From Congeria kusceri (taxonomy: Eukaryota; Mollusca; Bivalvia; Myida; Dreissenidae), in contig CM051029.1 in assembly GCA_027627225.1 (NCBI GenBank), positions 71,658,578 through 71,722,577 on the forward strand: a DNA stretch of 64,000 bases. The letters are read 5' to 3'. Every line of letters starts with the position of its first letter. The first letter of the stretch is position 1. The translations under genes were made by a program, and so were the position numbers. Positions 36,610 through 48,187 of the stretch are shown here, piece after piece. The notes beneath the pieces were generated by a model that searched no databases, was not told the DNA's origin, and saw only the letters and a list, made by a program, of their open reading frames with translations.

Positions 36610-38878
36610 TAGTTTATTGTAAAGCACACCATAGCTATTTACCAATAGTTTACATTGAACACACGCACATACGGTACATCCATATTCTGAATGTCCAAAG
36701 TATCACTTGATAAAGAGTAACATGAACTGAGTTCTAGCTGATAAAAGTGGGATTTAATATCAATACATGGATGTTGTGACGTCGCGCAAGCTAACCCGGC
36801 ACAACTTAAAAATAAGCCTACCCCATATACAAATTGATTTGTAAACTTAATGTCACTAATAATGGTAAAGTACTATGCATCGATTGTATCGTAATGAAAT
36901 GCGGATTGATGTCGTATAAAATGTATGTTCTTGTTGTAAACATAATTTCATATACAACGTGAAAAGAAAGACAAGTCATAGAGAAAACGTCGTGTAAGAT
37001 GTAACCGATAGATGCACTATATTTCTTTTTGTACTGAAGATATAATCGTTCTATGTAATATTTTTCACATGAAAGCACTTCACGACATTACGGAAATGAC
37101 TAACATTGAAATACTGACCGGAAATATTCGAACGTTCAACCTGATTTCGGTATTGGCGGTTGAAAGATAATTGATAAACATGTACGATTGAAAAAAAAAT
37201 ACAAAAAAAAAATCAACGAAAGCTAAAATGGTAGGGCACTTTTTATATACTATTCTTTATAATATTGTGATATAAATTGAAATATATAATAGTGTTGTGC
37301 TCTTTTAAATGTTCAGTGAATTTTATAGAATTTCTCGTAGTAGTTTGCATAAAAATCATTAAAACGCGTGTGGAGGAAAATAATAACGTTTTACTACAAA
37401 AGTTTGTTTAAAATAATTGCGCATAATCGGTATACTGTAAAATATGTAAGTAGTTAAGCGAACTTCACATAAGTTGATTTCGATAATAGTGTTTTTCGTT
37501 AGATTCGATTCGTAAAATATTAAGCAGGTTCAACTTAAATAAATCGTATTATTTTACAACAATCTGTGTGGTTGAAAATTGTAACGCTTGGAATTTTGAC
37601 GCTGTTTACGGACATATTTAGGGAGATCAGTATCTGTTATTGCATGTTTATTGTTCCCTGGGATCGAAAACTGTTAACCGAGATGACAGAGATGATTTTT
37701 ATTTCTCGCACGTAAAAAAGAACCGAAAAATCCACCAAGTTCTTAGCGCCCGTGACGGATCAGTAACAACACATAGCTTATCGTGTTATTCGTGCAATTC
37801 CTATGCAAATATTATGTATTATGAGTGTGTTATTGATGAAACGCTAGGACCCATGAAAAGAATAACAATTCAACCTTTGCGAACACCATCTTCTGACAGT
37901 TTGAGTTTGCTGGACAAATCATTGTCCGAAAGGAAATAAGCAGTGTTATTTGTCCAGGAAATATGCTTGCAACTAGGAATATGGATGACGAGTCATGCCG
38001 ATAATATAATTTACAGGCCACCGCAATTGTTGTTTCGTTACGAAAGGCGCACCATGATAAATAGGTGCTGAATTTCAAGCTGGTGATTAATTGATCCATA
38101 GGCATTATTTCCGCGCAACGGATGGGACATTTTTTAATCAAGACCTGATTAAGAGATATAAGGCCACAGTCCGTAGCGTAGTATAGATATGTGCAATGAA
38201 ATATGGTTATTGAACAATGGACTTTAATTGATAAATTCATTGCACAGGCGCATTCTTAAATCGCTGTAGATACTTGTTTGTACTTTATAATTTTTTAACG
38301 CATTTATTTAAATATTAATTGTCAAACATTGTTAATTCCATGATATAACTCAAAACATGAGCTGTCATTTGAATGTATCACAAGGGCATTTATAGAACAA
38401 TATAAAATACAATGAATACAAACTTAGCAAAACTGTTCCATGAACACATTATTTGATAAACTGATTACAGTGACTATTAGTCTATTCTAACTTGAACAAT
38501 TATTAAACTGTAATTTAAAAAACAATATGCCTGTTAAGTATAAATGAAAACGAGCGCCTTGACTGAGCGTCAAAGATCGATGATACTTGACAGATTTTGA
38601 CGTTACGTTTATGTACCGGGCTAGCTTGCGCGACTTCTGTTCGATTTGAACACTCTTACCAGTTTGCGACCTAAATGACGTATATACGATTTCCAACAGT
38701 TGTATATATTTTTATTCCAGTATATACACAAAAGAGCATAACACGTAATGCATACTTAAATCAAGAGAAATTGGATTTTTCTTGAGCACTCTGCATATTG
38801 CTGAGAGTCAGCATGAGTTATTATAAATCGTTAATAGTCAATTGCCTACGTTTAAACTTTGTCATTGTCAACAGTTTT
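36610..38878. other. AT-rich region with one unidentified ORF
   Basis: Apart from the frame 37640-37939, described separately, no gene or repeat was recognised. Confidence 0.4.
37640..37939 (+). CDS. Unidentified 99-residue ORF
   Basis: Open from an ATG to a stop. It contains a basic stretch (FSHVKKNRKIHQVLSARDGS), a SLSCYSCNSY cysteine pair and a Ser-rich C-terminus (PLRTPSSDSLSLLDKSL). The stretch around SLSCYSC faintly recalls transposon-associated proteins in molluscs, but this is memory, not evidence. No promoter, splice site or poly(A) signal was tied to it. It may be an exon, a transposon relic or chance. Confidence 0.25.
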   Translation: MHVYCSLGSKTVNRDDRDDFYFSHVKKNRKIHQVLSARDGSVTTHSLSCYSCNSYANIMYYECVIDETLGPMKRITIQPLRTPSSDSLSLLDKSLSERK

Positions 38879-38998
38879 AAGTGTTAGTACACACTTAATC
38901 ACAAGTGTAAGTACATACTTAATCACAAGTGTTGGTACATACTTAACCACAAGTGTTGGTACGTACTTAATCACAAGCGTTAGTACATGCTTAATTAC
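38879..38998 (+). repeat. 24-bp tandem repeat, five units
   Basis: Five units of AAGTGTTAGTACATACTTAATCAC type, at 24-base spacing with few changes. Non-coding. Confidence 0.85.
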
Positions 38999-39735
38999 AA
39001 TTGTCATTAGTGCAAATTATTAATGATTCATCTGCGTAGCTCATTTTGTTTATACGCTTCATTATTTTCTTAGAAATGCATTCGTATCAGTTGTCTCTGT
39101 TTTTCAATACGTTATATATTTATCTACAAAACGGCTAGGTAATGCACGTCTTAAATGATTTCAGACAGTGTTTCCTTAATTAATTCTTTCAATGCGTTCA
39201 AACGAACGTTTTCAAGACAGCCATTTGGGTTGTTGTTTTGTCTACTGGTTACGCATACGAAATTAAATTCCATCATTGTTACATATAAAATATTCCATGT
39301 TTGATCTAAATTTTCACCATGACCAAGCTTTTTTGAATATATCACCATACATTGTTTGAAAATTCTCTTTTGAAAAGTCAGCATTTTAAAAATTCTATAC
39401 GTTGTAACTCTAAATATTTACCTTAGAATAAAAACACCGGTTTTGACAGGCATGGAAGCTGCCATTTTGTGCATGAATACATGGGCCAAAAGTTATGAAG
39501 CTGGAAACCACTCAGACAAAGTAGTGCAAACAGCAGGCTCTTTCTCTTATTTAATTCATACATACCTTCAAATTGATACCAAAACATATTATATTAACTG
39601 TATTTTAAAAATCGTATGCATTATACACTGAACCATATGTGTCTATTATCTGACAGTCACACCCTGAGGGTATGACTTCCGTTTTGTGGTAATTAGACCT
39701 ACCTCCTGTTTGTATTCTAACGGCCGAAAATATAC
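38999..39735. other. Unique sequence with short unassigned frames
   Basis: Frames at 39151-39384 (minus) and 39443-39631 (plus) are open but lack motifs. No gene claimed. Confidence 0.35.
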
Positions 39736-39979
39736 ATGAGGCGTGTCGTGGGTAACCAGAGCTTAATGCATGTTCGTAAAGTGTCGTCCCGGATTAGCCT
39801 GTGCGGACTAGCCTGTGCAGTCCGCACAGGCTAATCCGGGACGACACTTTCCGCCTACAGTGGATTTATGTTTAACAGATACTTCCTTGAAACAGAAAAT
39901 ACCATAAAAACGGAAAGTGTCGTCCTGGATTAGCCTGTGCGAACGGCACAGGATAATGGTTTCCCAAGACATGCCTCAT
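39736..39979. mobile_element. MITE with nested palindromes
   Basis: Outer inverted repeats: ATGAGGCGTGTCGTGGGTAACC at the left and GGTTTCCCAAGACATGCCTCAT at the right. Inside lies a strong palindrome (39783-39851) built on GTCGTCCCGGATTAGCCTGT and its complement ACAGGCTAATCCGGGACGAC, and a third related arm near 39915-39950. 244 bases, no coding. I associate this GTCGTCCCGGATTAGCC motif with abundant bivalve repeats from memory. Confidence 0.85.
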
Positions 39980-41689
39980 TTGTTTACACTAATGACTTAA
40001 AGGTGAACGGTCAAGCTTCTAACAAATGTTATTTATTATTTAGTTCAATAACCTATGACGCAATTTATATTAAGGAGGATATGTCAGATAAATGTAGGTT
40101 AAAAACATATTCTTATGTAAGTATTTGGCAATATTTGATATAATTAGACTACACATAGTCCTTACTCTCTTCGTCTTAGACATCTGCTACCAGATTGTGT
40201 TATCAACTGATCAGTATTTGTCAATCTAAACTACTAGACAAAGGATTAAAATATTTTATCTTTGAGATCAATTGAAATGGATCCTTAGTAGTCGGGGCTT
40301 CCTGCTGTCACCACGACCGAGATCATAATTTTTCATGGCCACGACAAACAACGATGACAATATCCTGTGTATTCCTACACAATAACGTGTCAAAAGTAGT
40401 GTGAAGGTTTGCCAAGTTTTGGGCATGACGAATCCTGATTGCTGATTGACTGATGGGTTTACGAATCATTTAATTATACTGGACTTAGACGTAATCGAAT
40501 GTGTTGCATTATTTCAGCCTTATGCATTTGCGATTTAAATTCAGCTATCTTTATAATCAAACAATAAGAAATAAGCAAACAAATGCAGCGTTTTTGTATA
40601 CGTAGTCAAAAGGAAATAAAAAAAACAATAGCATTTGTCGCGCATTGTTTTAATGTTTTTCAAAGCCCTATTACTGTTTATTTCAATACAAATGTTTTAG
40701 ATAATTCTGATTTATGACTATATAAGATGCCTGTCTAATTAAATTGTCCAAGATTGTAACTTTAATATGATGTTAATATAATAATATACAGCCTGTTGCC
40801 GAAAAATTGACTATTAAAATTGAGAAAATAGTATATCCAAAAAAATGTGTCGTTATCCCGATTATAGATATGCTGAACACATATTGTAAGCAATATTATG
40901 ATAATCTGCAGTATGCAAGCATTTAAAAAAAATTAGAGTAACGCTCAAAATACAGTATAGGTGCCACTAACAAAATAGCAAGTACAGTAACACGATGATC
41001 GGTTTTTCAACAGCAATTAAAACAACACAAACATTGTCGGCATGAATTTTCGTCAGCATATCACATGTTTTTGCTATTTAAATGTGAAACATAATGAAAT
41101 GCGTATGTTTTTAATTTAAGTGCATTACACATTGAAAAACACACATAAATACTTCAAATTCATAAACTTTCACTGCACGAACATATTTCTTTTGAAGATG
41201 TTAATATTATAGTCATAACACTTAGCAAACTTTGAAAGCATTCTCGCACATTTATAAGAGAGGTATCCAATTATCAAAACAACATGCTGTATTTCACATG
41301 ACATAATAAGGGGTCGTGTACAACCTGCCATTCATTCAAGGCATGATGACACATCGACTGTGAAAACTGACATCTTGAATATAGTTGAAAGTTACAAAAT
41401 GCAACGGTTAAATAACAATCGATTTTAAAATATCTATGAAGACAGATTCCAAACAACCAGTCATAAAAATTAAAATAAATGAGCAATATCAACAACTTTG
41501 AGGACATACGATGTGTGATCTGTATGAAAAGTGATGGGAGTTTTCTATTTTAAATAATACTTCTTTATGACTATACTTGTATGGAAATATAAAAGACACT
41601 AAATAACAAGAGAAGTTTGTAAAACATATATGCCCCCCGACATGCAGCCAAGTTGTGAATATGTGCAATTGTGAAGAATTTTATTTTAA
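39980..41689. other. AT-rich region, no gene seen
   Basis: Short frames only. No repeat unit recognised. Confidence 0.4.
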
Positions 41690-42330
41690 TATGCAATCCT
41701 AAGTGAGGTCTCGAAATATGGTATCTATGTATGACGTTTCATTAAAATATCTCGATGCGTTCTCAAGTTATAGAGCGGAAACCGTTATTCTATTTGTAGT
41801 AATGGTGAACTTGACCTTGACCCCACCCACCCCATATGAAATCCCAAGAGAGGACTCAATATAAGGTATCTATGTATGAAGTTTCATTAAAAGATCTCGA
41901 TGCGTTCTCAAGTCATTGAGCGGAAACCATTTTTCCTATTTTTAGTAACGGTGACCTTGACCTTGATCCCACCCAATCCATTTGCAACACCAAGCAAGGA
42001 CTCAATATAAGGTATCTATGTATGAAGTTTCATTAATATATCTTGATGCGTTCTCAAGTTATTGAGCGGATACCGTTTTTCTATTTTTAGCAACGGTGAC
42101 CTTGAACTTTGACCTGTTGACCTTAAAACGTATAAGCATCTTTCTTTCCTCCCAAGTAACCAGCAAACCAACTTTCATGACCGTAGGTCAAAGCGTTCTC
42201 TCGATATCGTGCGGAAACGAAATGGTCATCGGACAGACCGACCATCCGATCGACCGAACGACCGACGGACAGGTGCAAAGCAAGATACCCCCACTTCTTC
42301 GAAGGGAGGCATACTTTTGGATAAGCTAAT
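41690..42330 (+). repeat. Tandem repeat of about 146 bp with a CGACC-rich tail
   Basis: Three units, marked by GTATCTATGTATGA at 41721, 41866 and 42012, each with CTCAAGTTATTGAGCGGA and GGTGACCTTGACCTTGA segments. The 3' tail has GACCGACCATCCGATCGACC and ends near CTTCGAAGGGAGGCATA. This is probably part of a dispersed element family. Short frames across it are not genes. Confidence 0.75.
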
Positions 42331-43130
42331 TTTGGATCAACGAAAAGGTAAGTAATACAAATTGGCATAATCTACTAATAAATGATGCAATTTGATCGTC
42401 CCGCAAGACGTTATTTATACGATAAAATTTATTTTTAATAGCTGTTGTTACATGTTAAAAGTAACCAGAACGCAGGCACAACGACTTACAATACCTAAAA
42501 ACAAAATATTGTCACAAAATAATTTCTTAAATGCCAATTTTTGTTAAAGAAATTTCGGAAGTAATAATGGCGACCTATCTTATAAATGGGGCGTTGGGGA
42601 TTAACTATGTCATCAAGAAAATGGCGGCGGAAATTACCGAGCGGCGTACGGAAATTGCCGATGAACAAAATCATCGTTTTTAAGCAATAAATTAATAATT
42701 TTAAAATTTTATATCAGCACCATTGATATCTACTGACTTTTATCTACAAAATATCAAAAGTATATCAAACCTTGGCCGTTCACCTTTAAACAAGCTGATT
42801 TGTGTTGTGTTTAAGACACGACACACGTGTTCGCTTTGCACATTGCAACATTACAATGACATGTCGTTTTGGAATTGGTTTTATACGTATTCTGCAGTTA
42901 CATAAATGCCCATATTTAAACTATTTACAGAGCTCAAGTATTATAAAATACACACAAACACTTTAAAGCATTTATAACCTTGCATATTTTGTGGTGCATT
43001 TTGCATTCCTGAAAAATATGGGCGAAAATCAACAATGCCCTTTTTGCTGTCTTTACGATTCGTAATAAATCGAGTGATTTGTAATGTATATGTGTGATTT
43101 AGCCTTGTTTGCAGACCGATGCCAATTTAT
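42331..43130. other. Unique sequence, no gene seen
   Basis: Short reading frames with no motif. Confidence 0.35.
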
Positions 43131-43246
43131 TTTATCCTGCTACTAACCCAAACAGTGACCTAATAAAGCGGTGACCGTATAAACTTGTTCATATCCGGCA
43201 GTAGATAACGTGACTGTGATATACCGTAAATAGGTATTCCTACGCG
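43131..43246 (+). repeat. Near-identical repeat shared with 35474-35596, copy 2
   Basis: Same orientation as copy 1, with a handful of substitutions. Sequence on both sides differs, so only this block is shared. Confidence 0.8.
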
Positions 43247-43499
43247 CTAAACGCCGTCATTTCATTATAAAACATTGTTCACTTTCACATTGGCGGCCAT
43301 GACAGTTTTAACTGAATATTTAACCGCACCAAAGAATTGCTGAATTCTGATTGGCTGAAAAAACAAAATCATGCTGCATTTACATTTCAAATGAAATGGC
43401 TGCCCAAGTGAAAGTTCAACAAAGCTATATATTGAATTTATGAAATTAAAGAGGTTGTTAACGTGTTTTGAAGGAAATCACTTTGTGGATTTAAAGACA

Positions 43500-43673
43500 A
43501 TGGTGGGGTCTAATGAATACGCAAGAAGTATATAAGATCTACTCAATATATATGCTGAAATCTACCTGAAACTGTTATTTGTGCCGTTTGTATATGCATT
43601 GTTTAACAAAGAGTTTCGAAGTATATGCAGAAACTTTCTTGGCCGAATACGGGCACAGTGTACTTCAAAATAA
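43500..43673 (+). pseudogene. Relic of a class A GPCR: TM7 and C-terminal tail
   Basis: The frame ending at the stop 43671-43673 reads NIYAEIYLKLLFVPFVYALF then NKEFRSICRNFLGRI. This looks like the NPxxY region of TM7 followed by helix 8, with the Asn-Pro changed to Val-Pro. An upstream stop and AT-rich flanks show that the rest is gone or unrecognisable. It differs from the 2008-3269 receptor in its tail, so it is not simply a copy of it. Confidence 0.5.
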
Positions 43674-44134
43674 TCATCAAATTCGATATGATACATTGTT
43701 TTATATTTAATAATAGTTACAATACAATTTATACCAAAGGAAAAAAGTAGATTATAAAATGGTGGGTATATATTTCCATTGGGTAATCGTTAAATAAACT
43801 ATTGAAATATCAGTTGTATGGCCGTTTAAGACATATTGAGAATCTGCTCATAACGTTGTGTAATATATATATATATTATTTTGTTACATAATATAGACAC
43901 CATTTAACACGTTCTTACTACTCTGTTTTTATTGGTGTTTGGTTTCTCATTGTTTTGTTGTGTTGTAATTTTATAGGTGTTTTTCTTACTGTTCTTGTTT
44001 AGAAACAAGCGTTCACTTAATGATCATAAACATTTTGAAAATCCCGCTGCATCAGCAGAATAGAAACCTTTTTTTGCAACTTTATTTCAGGCAAGTTACC
44101 AATTGCCAATTCAGTGCAGCATAATACGAAGATT

Positions 44135-44410
44135 TGGGGTCGTATTCCAGAAACATCTTAAGTGAAATCTTATCCTTAGCCTTAAAATCGTCATTTTCTT
44201 TCAGCATTTTATTCTATGTATACATTAAGTTGTGCTAAATGTTCACTTATTAGCAACTTAATCTTAGCCACTTTTTACTTAACTGTATTTGGAATCATTA
44301 ATGTATATGTAGTTTTAAAAATATTACCTACCACTTAAATTGGAACTTAAGTGAAAATATTTTATGATAAACTTATAAACTACGATGAGATATTTCTGGA
44401 AAATGGCCCT
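44135..44410. mobile_element. Palindromic MITE in unit B
   Basis: Left end GGGGTCGTATTCCAGAAACA and right end TATTTCTGGAAAATGGCCCT are inverted relatives, with inner arms containing ACTTAAG and CTTAAGT. It interrupts sequence that is continuous in unit A around 18910, so it inserted after the duplication. No coding. Confidence 0.6.
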
Positions 44411-45169
44411 TGATCCTCATTAGTGTTACAAGCGTTAAAACTTCAACAAGGCAACGGACGCTCCTATACCGGGCTTACTTAGCGAATATAGTCAGTGTTT
44501 CGTATCAGAAATCAAGATGATGTATTACAAGAAATACTGTGGCGTTTAAAGTGATCATACACTGTTCTTCCGTATAACATCCTTCGCTGACATCTGAATT
44601 GTGAATAGATGTATTCGATAAAAGAAGAAGTCCGACTTCTGTATATTACGTCATTATTATTAAATAGTTTACTGTCTGGTGTCCGATGCTGCTGCAAACA
44701 CTAATCCGTTTTAAATCTGATTCACGCTTATTAAGTTATACATTATTTGTCAATTTATGTATGCAGGAAGAATCTAATAGTTTACAAATATAGAATAATG
44801 TATAATAGTTTAGTCAGTTTTATAAATAAGTTATAATATATCATATACAACCATGCTATGTAATTTGGCTATTTACACCCAACATTACGTCTTCTTTCTG
44901 AAATTGCATGCCGACGATCTGAAAATTAAACTGTATGACGTTATGTCATTAAATCTGTTTAACAAGAAGAGATGTAGATGATACTTGTTTTTCTTTCATT
45001 TCATTGTGCCTCCGAAAGTTTCAATTCTTATACTCTGGTATACATCCAACCATTGAGTAATTAAACTGTAATTAAATTAAATTCGTATTCTCTTTCATGA
45101 GTGTTAATTTTAAATTGCGATGCTATGCGGTTTGTCGTTATTTACATTTACTTGTACTATGAATAATTC

Positions 45170-45375
45170 TGGGCCAAGTGTGAGGTTCGGGCGCCAGTGA
45201 ATTGGTTTAAACCCCCGATGCTTTGCATTTACCGTTCCAAGGCGGTAAACCCAAGTTTTATTCATGTGTGTTTTGTGTTTGTTACGTCTGTTAATATTAT
45301 GGTGTGTTATTTTGGCAATTGGTCATTTGCCGTAAATAAAAGACATTTACTGCTAATATATAAGAGTTCTCTCCT
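45170..45375 (-). repeat. Dispersed repeat, inverted copy
   Basis: Reverse complement of the repeats at 4985-5170 and 22070-22175, with TTTGCATTTACCGTTCCAAG on the plus strand and a tail with GGTCATTTGCCGTAAATAAA. The plus-strand frame 45197-45505 runs through it and is not a gene. Confidence 0.6.
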
Positions 45376-45556
45376 GCTGATGCACCTGGTGTTTCACTTT
45401 GTTGATATTTTCAGAAAAGAAATCCTTACACATGAATTTGTTGGGATATTCAACTGTGTAACTTCGTACCAATTAAAGGACAGCCTTTCCTTATGCACCC
45501 TATAAATGTAACAACTTGATGTTAATGGTATAAAGAAAATGTTTTCAAATGTTCTA

Positions 45557-45600
45557 GCAGCAGTAGCAGTAGCGGCAGCAGCAGCAGTAGTAGTGGCGCG
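45557..45600. repeat. AGC/AGT trinucleotide microsatellite
   Basis: Interrupted run of AGCAGTAGCAGTAGCGGC type. A similar short cluster lies near 46990-47055. Confidence 0.75.
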
Positions 45601-46165
45601 CTCGTACTTGTTGTTGTAGCAATAGAAATATCATGAGCCGCTTTGACCACTACAAATGCATACGTTTCATATAATACCGGTACTTGTTATAAAGAATGTG
45701 CTAATACACAATACATTTATATTTGGTAAGTTTGCTGAAAAAAACATTTTCTGTATTTAAAATGATAATATAAATGACCATAGACAGCACAATAATTTGT
45801 TAACCATGTGAGTGTATCCCTTATCAAAACAAATCCTGTGACTGTTTTTTACAAATGGTGACCCAATAACCTTTTCTGCGAATGTATTTTGAAATACATT
45901 ATTATTAATAATTTATAAAGTATTTTTTTGCTTTCCGTCGTCATGATAAAACTAAATCAGTGCTGGAAGATAATTTCTGCTAAACTGGGTGAACATCCAC
46001 CAAGCGGTTTCAGAGAAGAATTTGTTTCAAGTTATTTTTGCAGACAACCGAACGATTCAAATTCGCTTTAATTCGTGTTATTACGAGTTTCAACTTGATG
46101 TTTTGGCGTAAGTACGCTTTTTGATTTGCGTCATAATGCTTTTGTTGTATGATATAACGCTTTTC

Positions 46166-46412
46166 ATTCGCGTTATTGTGTGTCTATAAATTGAGTTATT
46201 ACGCCTTTTAATCTCGAATGCACGTTCTAGCCCGTAAATACCCATGAATTCGCGTTATTGTGTGTTTATATATTGAGTCATTACGAATTTTAATCTCGGA
46301 AGCACTTTCTTGCCCGTAAATACCTATGCATTCGCGTTATTGTGTGTTTATTTATTGAGTTATTACACCTTTTAATGTGCAAATGCACATTCTTGCCCGT
46401 TAATACCCATGG
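46166..46412 (+). repeat. 82-bp tandem repeat, three units
   Basis: Units start at 46166, 46248 and 46330 with ATTCGCGTTATTGTGTGT and end near CCCGTAAATACC. A partial unit follows and diverged pieces precede it. Non-coding. Confidence 0.8.
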
Positions 46413-47869
46413 TTTCGCGCTTTAGTGCTTTGAATGTGCGTTTTACACATGTATTTGCATTATATTGTCTGCCTATTAAAGAGTAAACAGTGTTCGAATT
46501 TACATGTACTGGTACTAATACGCATTCTTATCAAATATGTTACGTGACAGAGTGAATTTTCAACCTGTTTTTGTTTATAAATATCTGTTAATTTTAAGAA
46601 TCTGGAGAGTTCCTTGAGTGGGAAAGTGTTAGACAATAAGAGTATGCAACTCCAACTACATCAGCAATAGAGAAAGAACTGTTTTGTTAGCCCACCTTTT
46701 AACCAAAATATCAACTTACGGGAAATGTATTGTATTATGAAGTGTAAGCGAGAGTTTATTTCAATAGCATAATCTATGTGTTATTATTTTCTAAATGAAA
46801 GTTTAATGAACAATTATATGTGGAAATATTAAATAACAAACTTGTACGTTTGTGTACTTTGACCATCTTCGTCATACTTTGTTATCTTTCAATCGTTGAC
46901 AGGGCCGGGCGCAGACCAAGATTGGCCGGGGAGGGGAAGGGGGGCTTGACTAAGATGATGTAGAATTGGTAGTGACAATAATGTTATATTAGTATTAGTA
47001 GTAGTAGCAACAGCAGCAACTGCTGCAACAGTAGAATCAGCAGGAGCTGTAGTTGTGGTGTAGTAGGAGAAGCAATTTTTTTAATACCATTCACAGATTA
47101 TGGACCTTGAAAGACTTTGCCTACCAATTTATAATATATTGGGAATGGTCATTTGTGATGGCTTTTACTGGCTTTGTTCGCTGTTTTTCATTTTAGGTTA
47201 ATAGGACTAATTCAACTGTCGCACATGCAATTCGACCAATTGCATATTTTTGAACCAAATAGAACGCATTATACATGTGTGATTTACTATACCCTATAAC
47301 AAAATAAGCAATATACCATATAACAGGGACCATAATGTAGCCATATCTTTGCAAATTTTAAATCACGAGTTTTCGCCCTAAATTGACTAAAATCACATGA
47401 ATTGTTTCCGTATTTACGAGCGTATTCGTGTTCTTTGGGATTGAGTCCCATTATCAGCCTTAAAAAGACTGTGAGAAAAAATCGTAATGAAATATTTGTC
47501 GTAATTCTACCTAAACCAGATAGTCTGAATAAGTAACTCTCTCACTTACAATTAAGGTGGTTAATTAATGACGCCAAGCCCCTGTCAAATATTATTCTAC
47601 CAATTAATATGTTTCCAGCCTCTTGAACACCGTGGTTGGTGTATCCTCAGCAAGGTACCACCTATTTCCCAGATTAAATGTCCCGATAAAGTGATATAGA
47701 TAAGGTAATATACTGTTTACACAGTGACATGTCAGCCCTTTACAACTTGTGTAAGATCAAAGCCCCGCCCGAAAATTATATCGCCGGGCTCAGCAGGGGA
47801 GCTGGAACCCAAAAGCCTGAATCCGTGCCTGATTGACGTCAATTGGTGCTTCTCAACCAAAACCGTACA
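46413..47869. other. Unit B sequence upstream of the peptide promoter
   Basis: No gene seen. A short CAG-type microsatellite lies at about 46990-47055. Parts may align with unit A upstream of its promoter, starting near 47872 and 20040 (AAACCAATCAA shared). Confidence 0.4.
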
Positions 47870-48187
47870 GGAAATGTAAGGGAAATTTTAAACCAATCAA
47901 CATGTTTGTGGAACCTTAGCAGCTGTTAGATTAAAACGTGCGTGCAGATAATATGGAACATGACCACAAACGAGAGCAGTATCACTGTTTTGCAATATAC
48001 AATCTCTATAAGAAAATTAGCACGAACGTATTATATTTCGCAATAACTGAAAACAAATGTCTGGGAGTGAATAAACAATGCATGAAATGCATGAAATGTC
48101 ACGTTCAAAGTTGTTGATTACCGACGCACACATTATATATAAGGGCATCTTATTTCAGTTCATTATAATTCGTTCTGAATTGCAACA
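47870..48187 (+). promoter_or_regulatory. Promoter of peptide gene copy 2
   Basis: Conserved with the copy 1 promoter: AAACGAGAGCAGTATCACT, GCACGAACGTATT, TTCAAAGTTGTTGATTACCG and the TATA box TATATAAG at 48136-48143, again 52 bases before the start codon. Confidence 0.7.
48136..48143 (+). promoter_or_regulatory. TATA box of peptide gene copy 2
   Basis: TATATAAG followed by GGCATC, same spacing to the start codon as copy 1. Confidence 0.75.

Noticed and set aside
39151..39384. 77-residue minus-strand ORF
   Set aside because: Protein-like C-terminus, but no motif, partner exon or transcript signal; not enough to call a gene.
42096..42368. Overlapping ORFs of 77 and 81 residues
   Set aside because: They lie in the tail of the 146-bp repeat element.
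45197..45505. 102-residue ORF
   Set aside because: It runs through the inverted dispersed repeat and has no motif.
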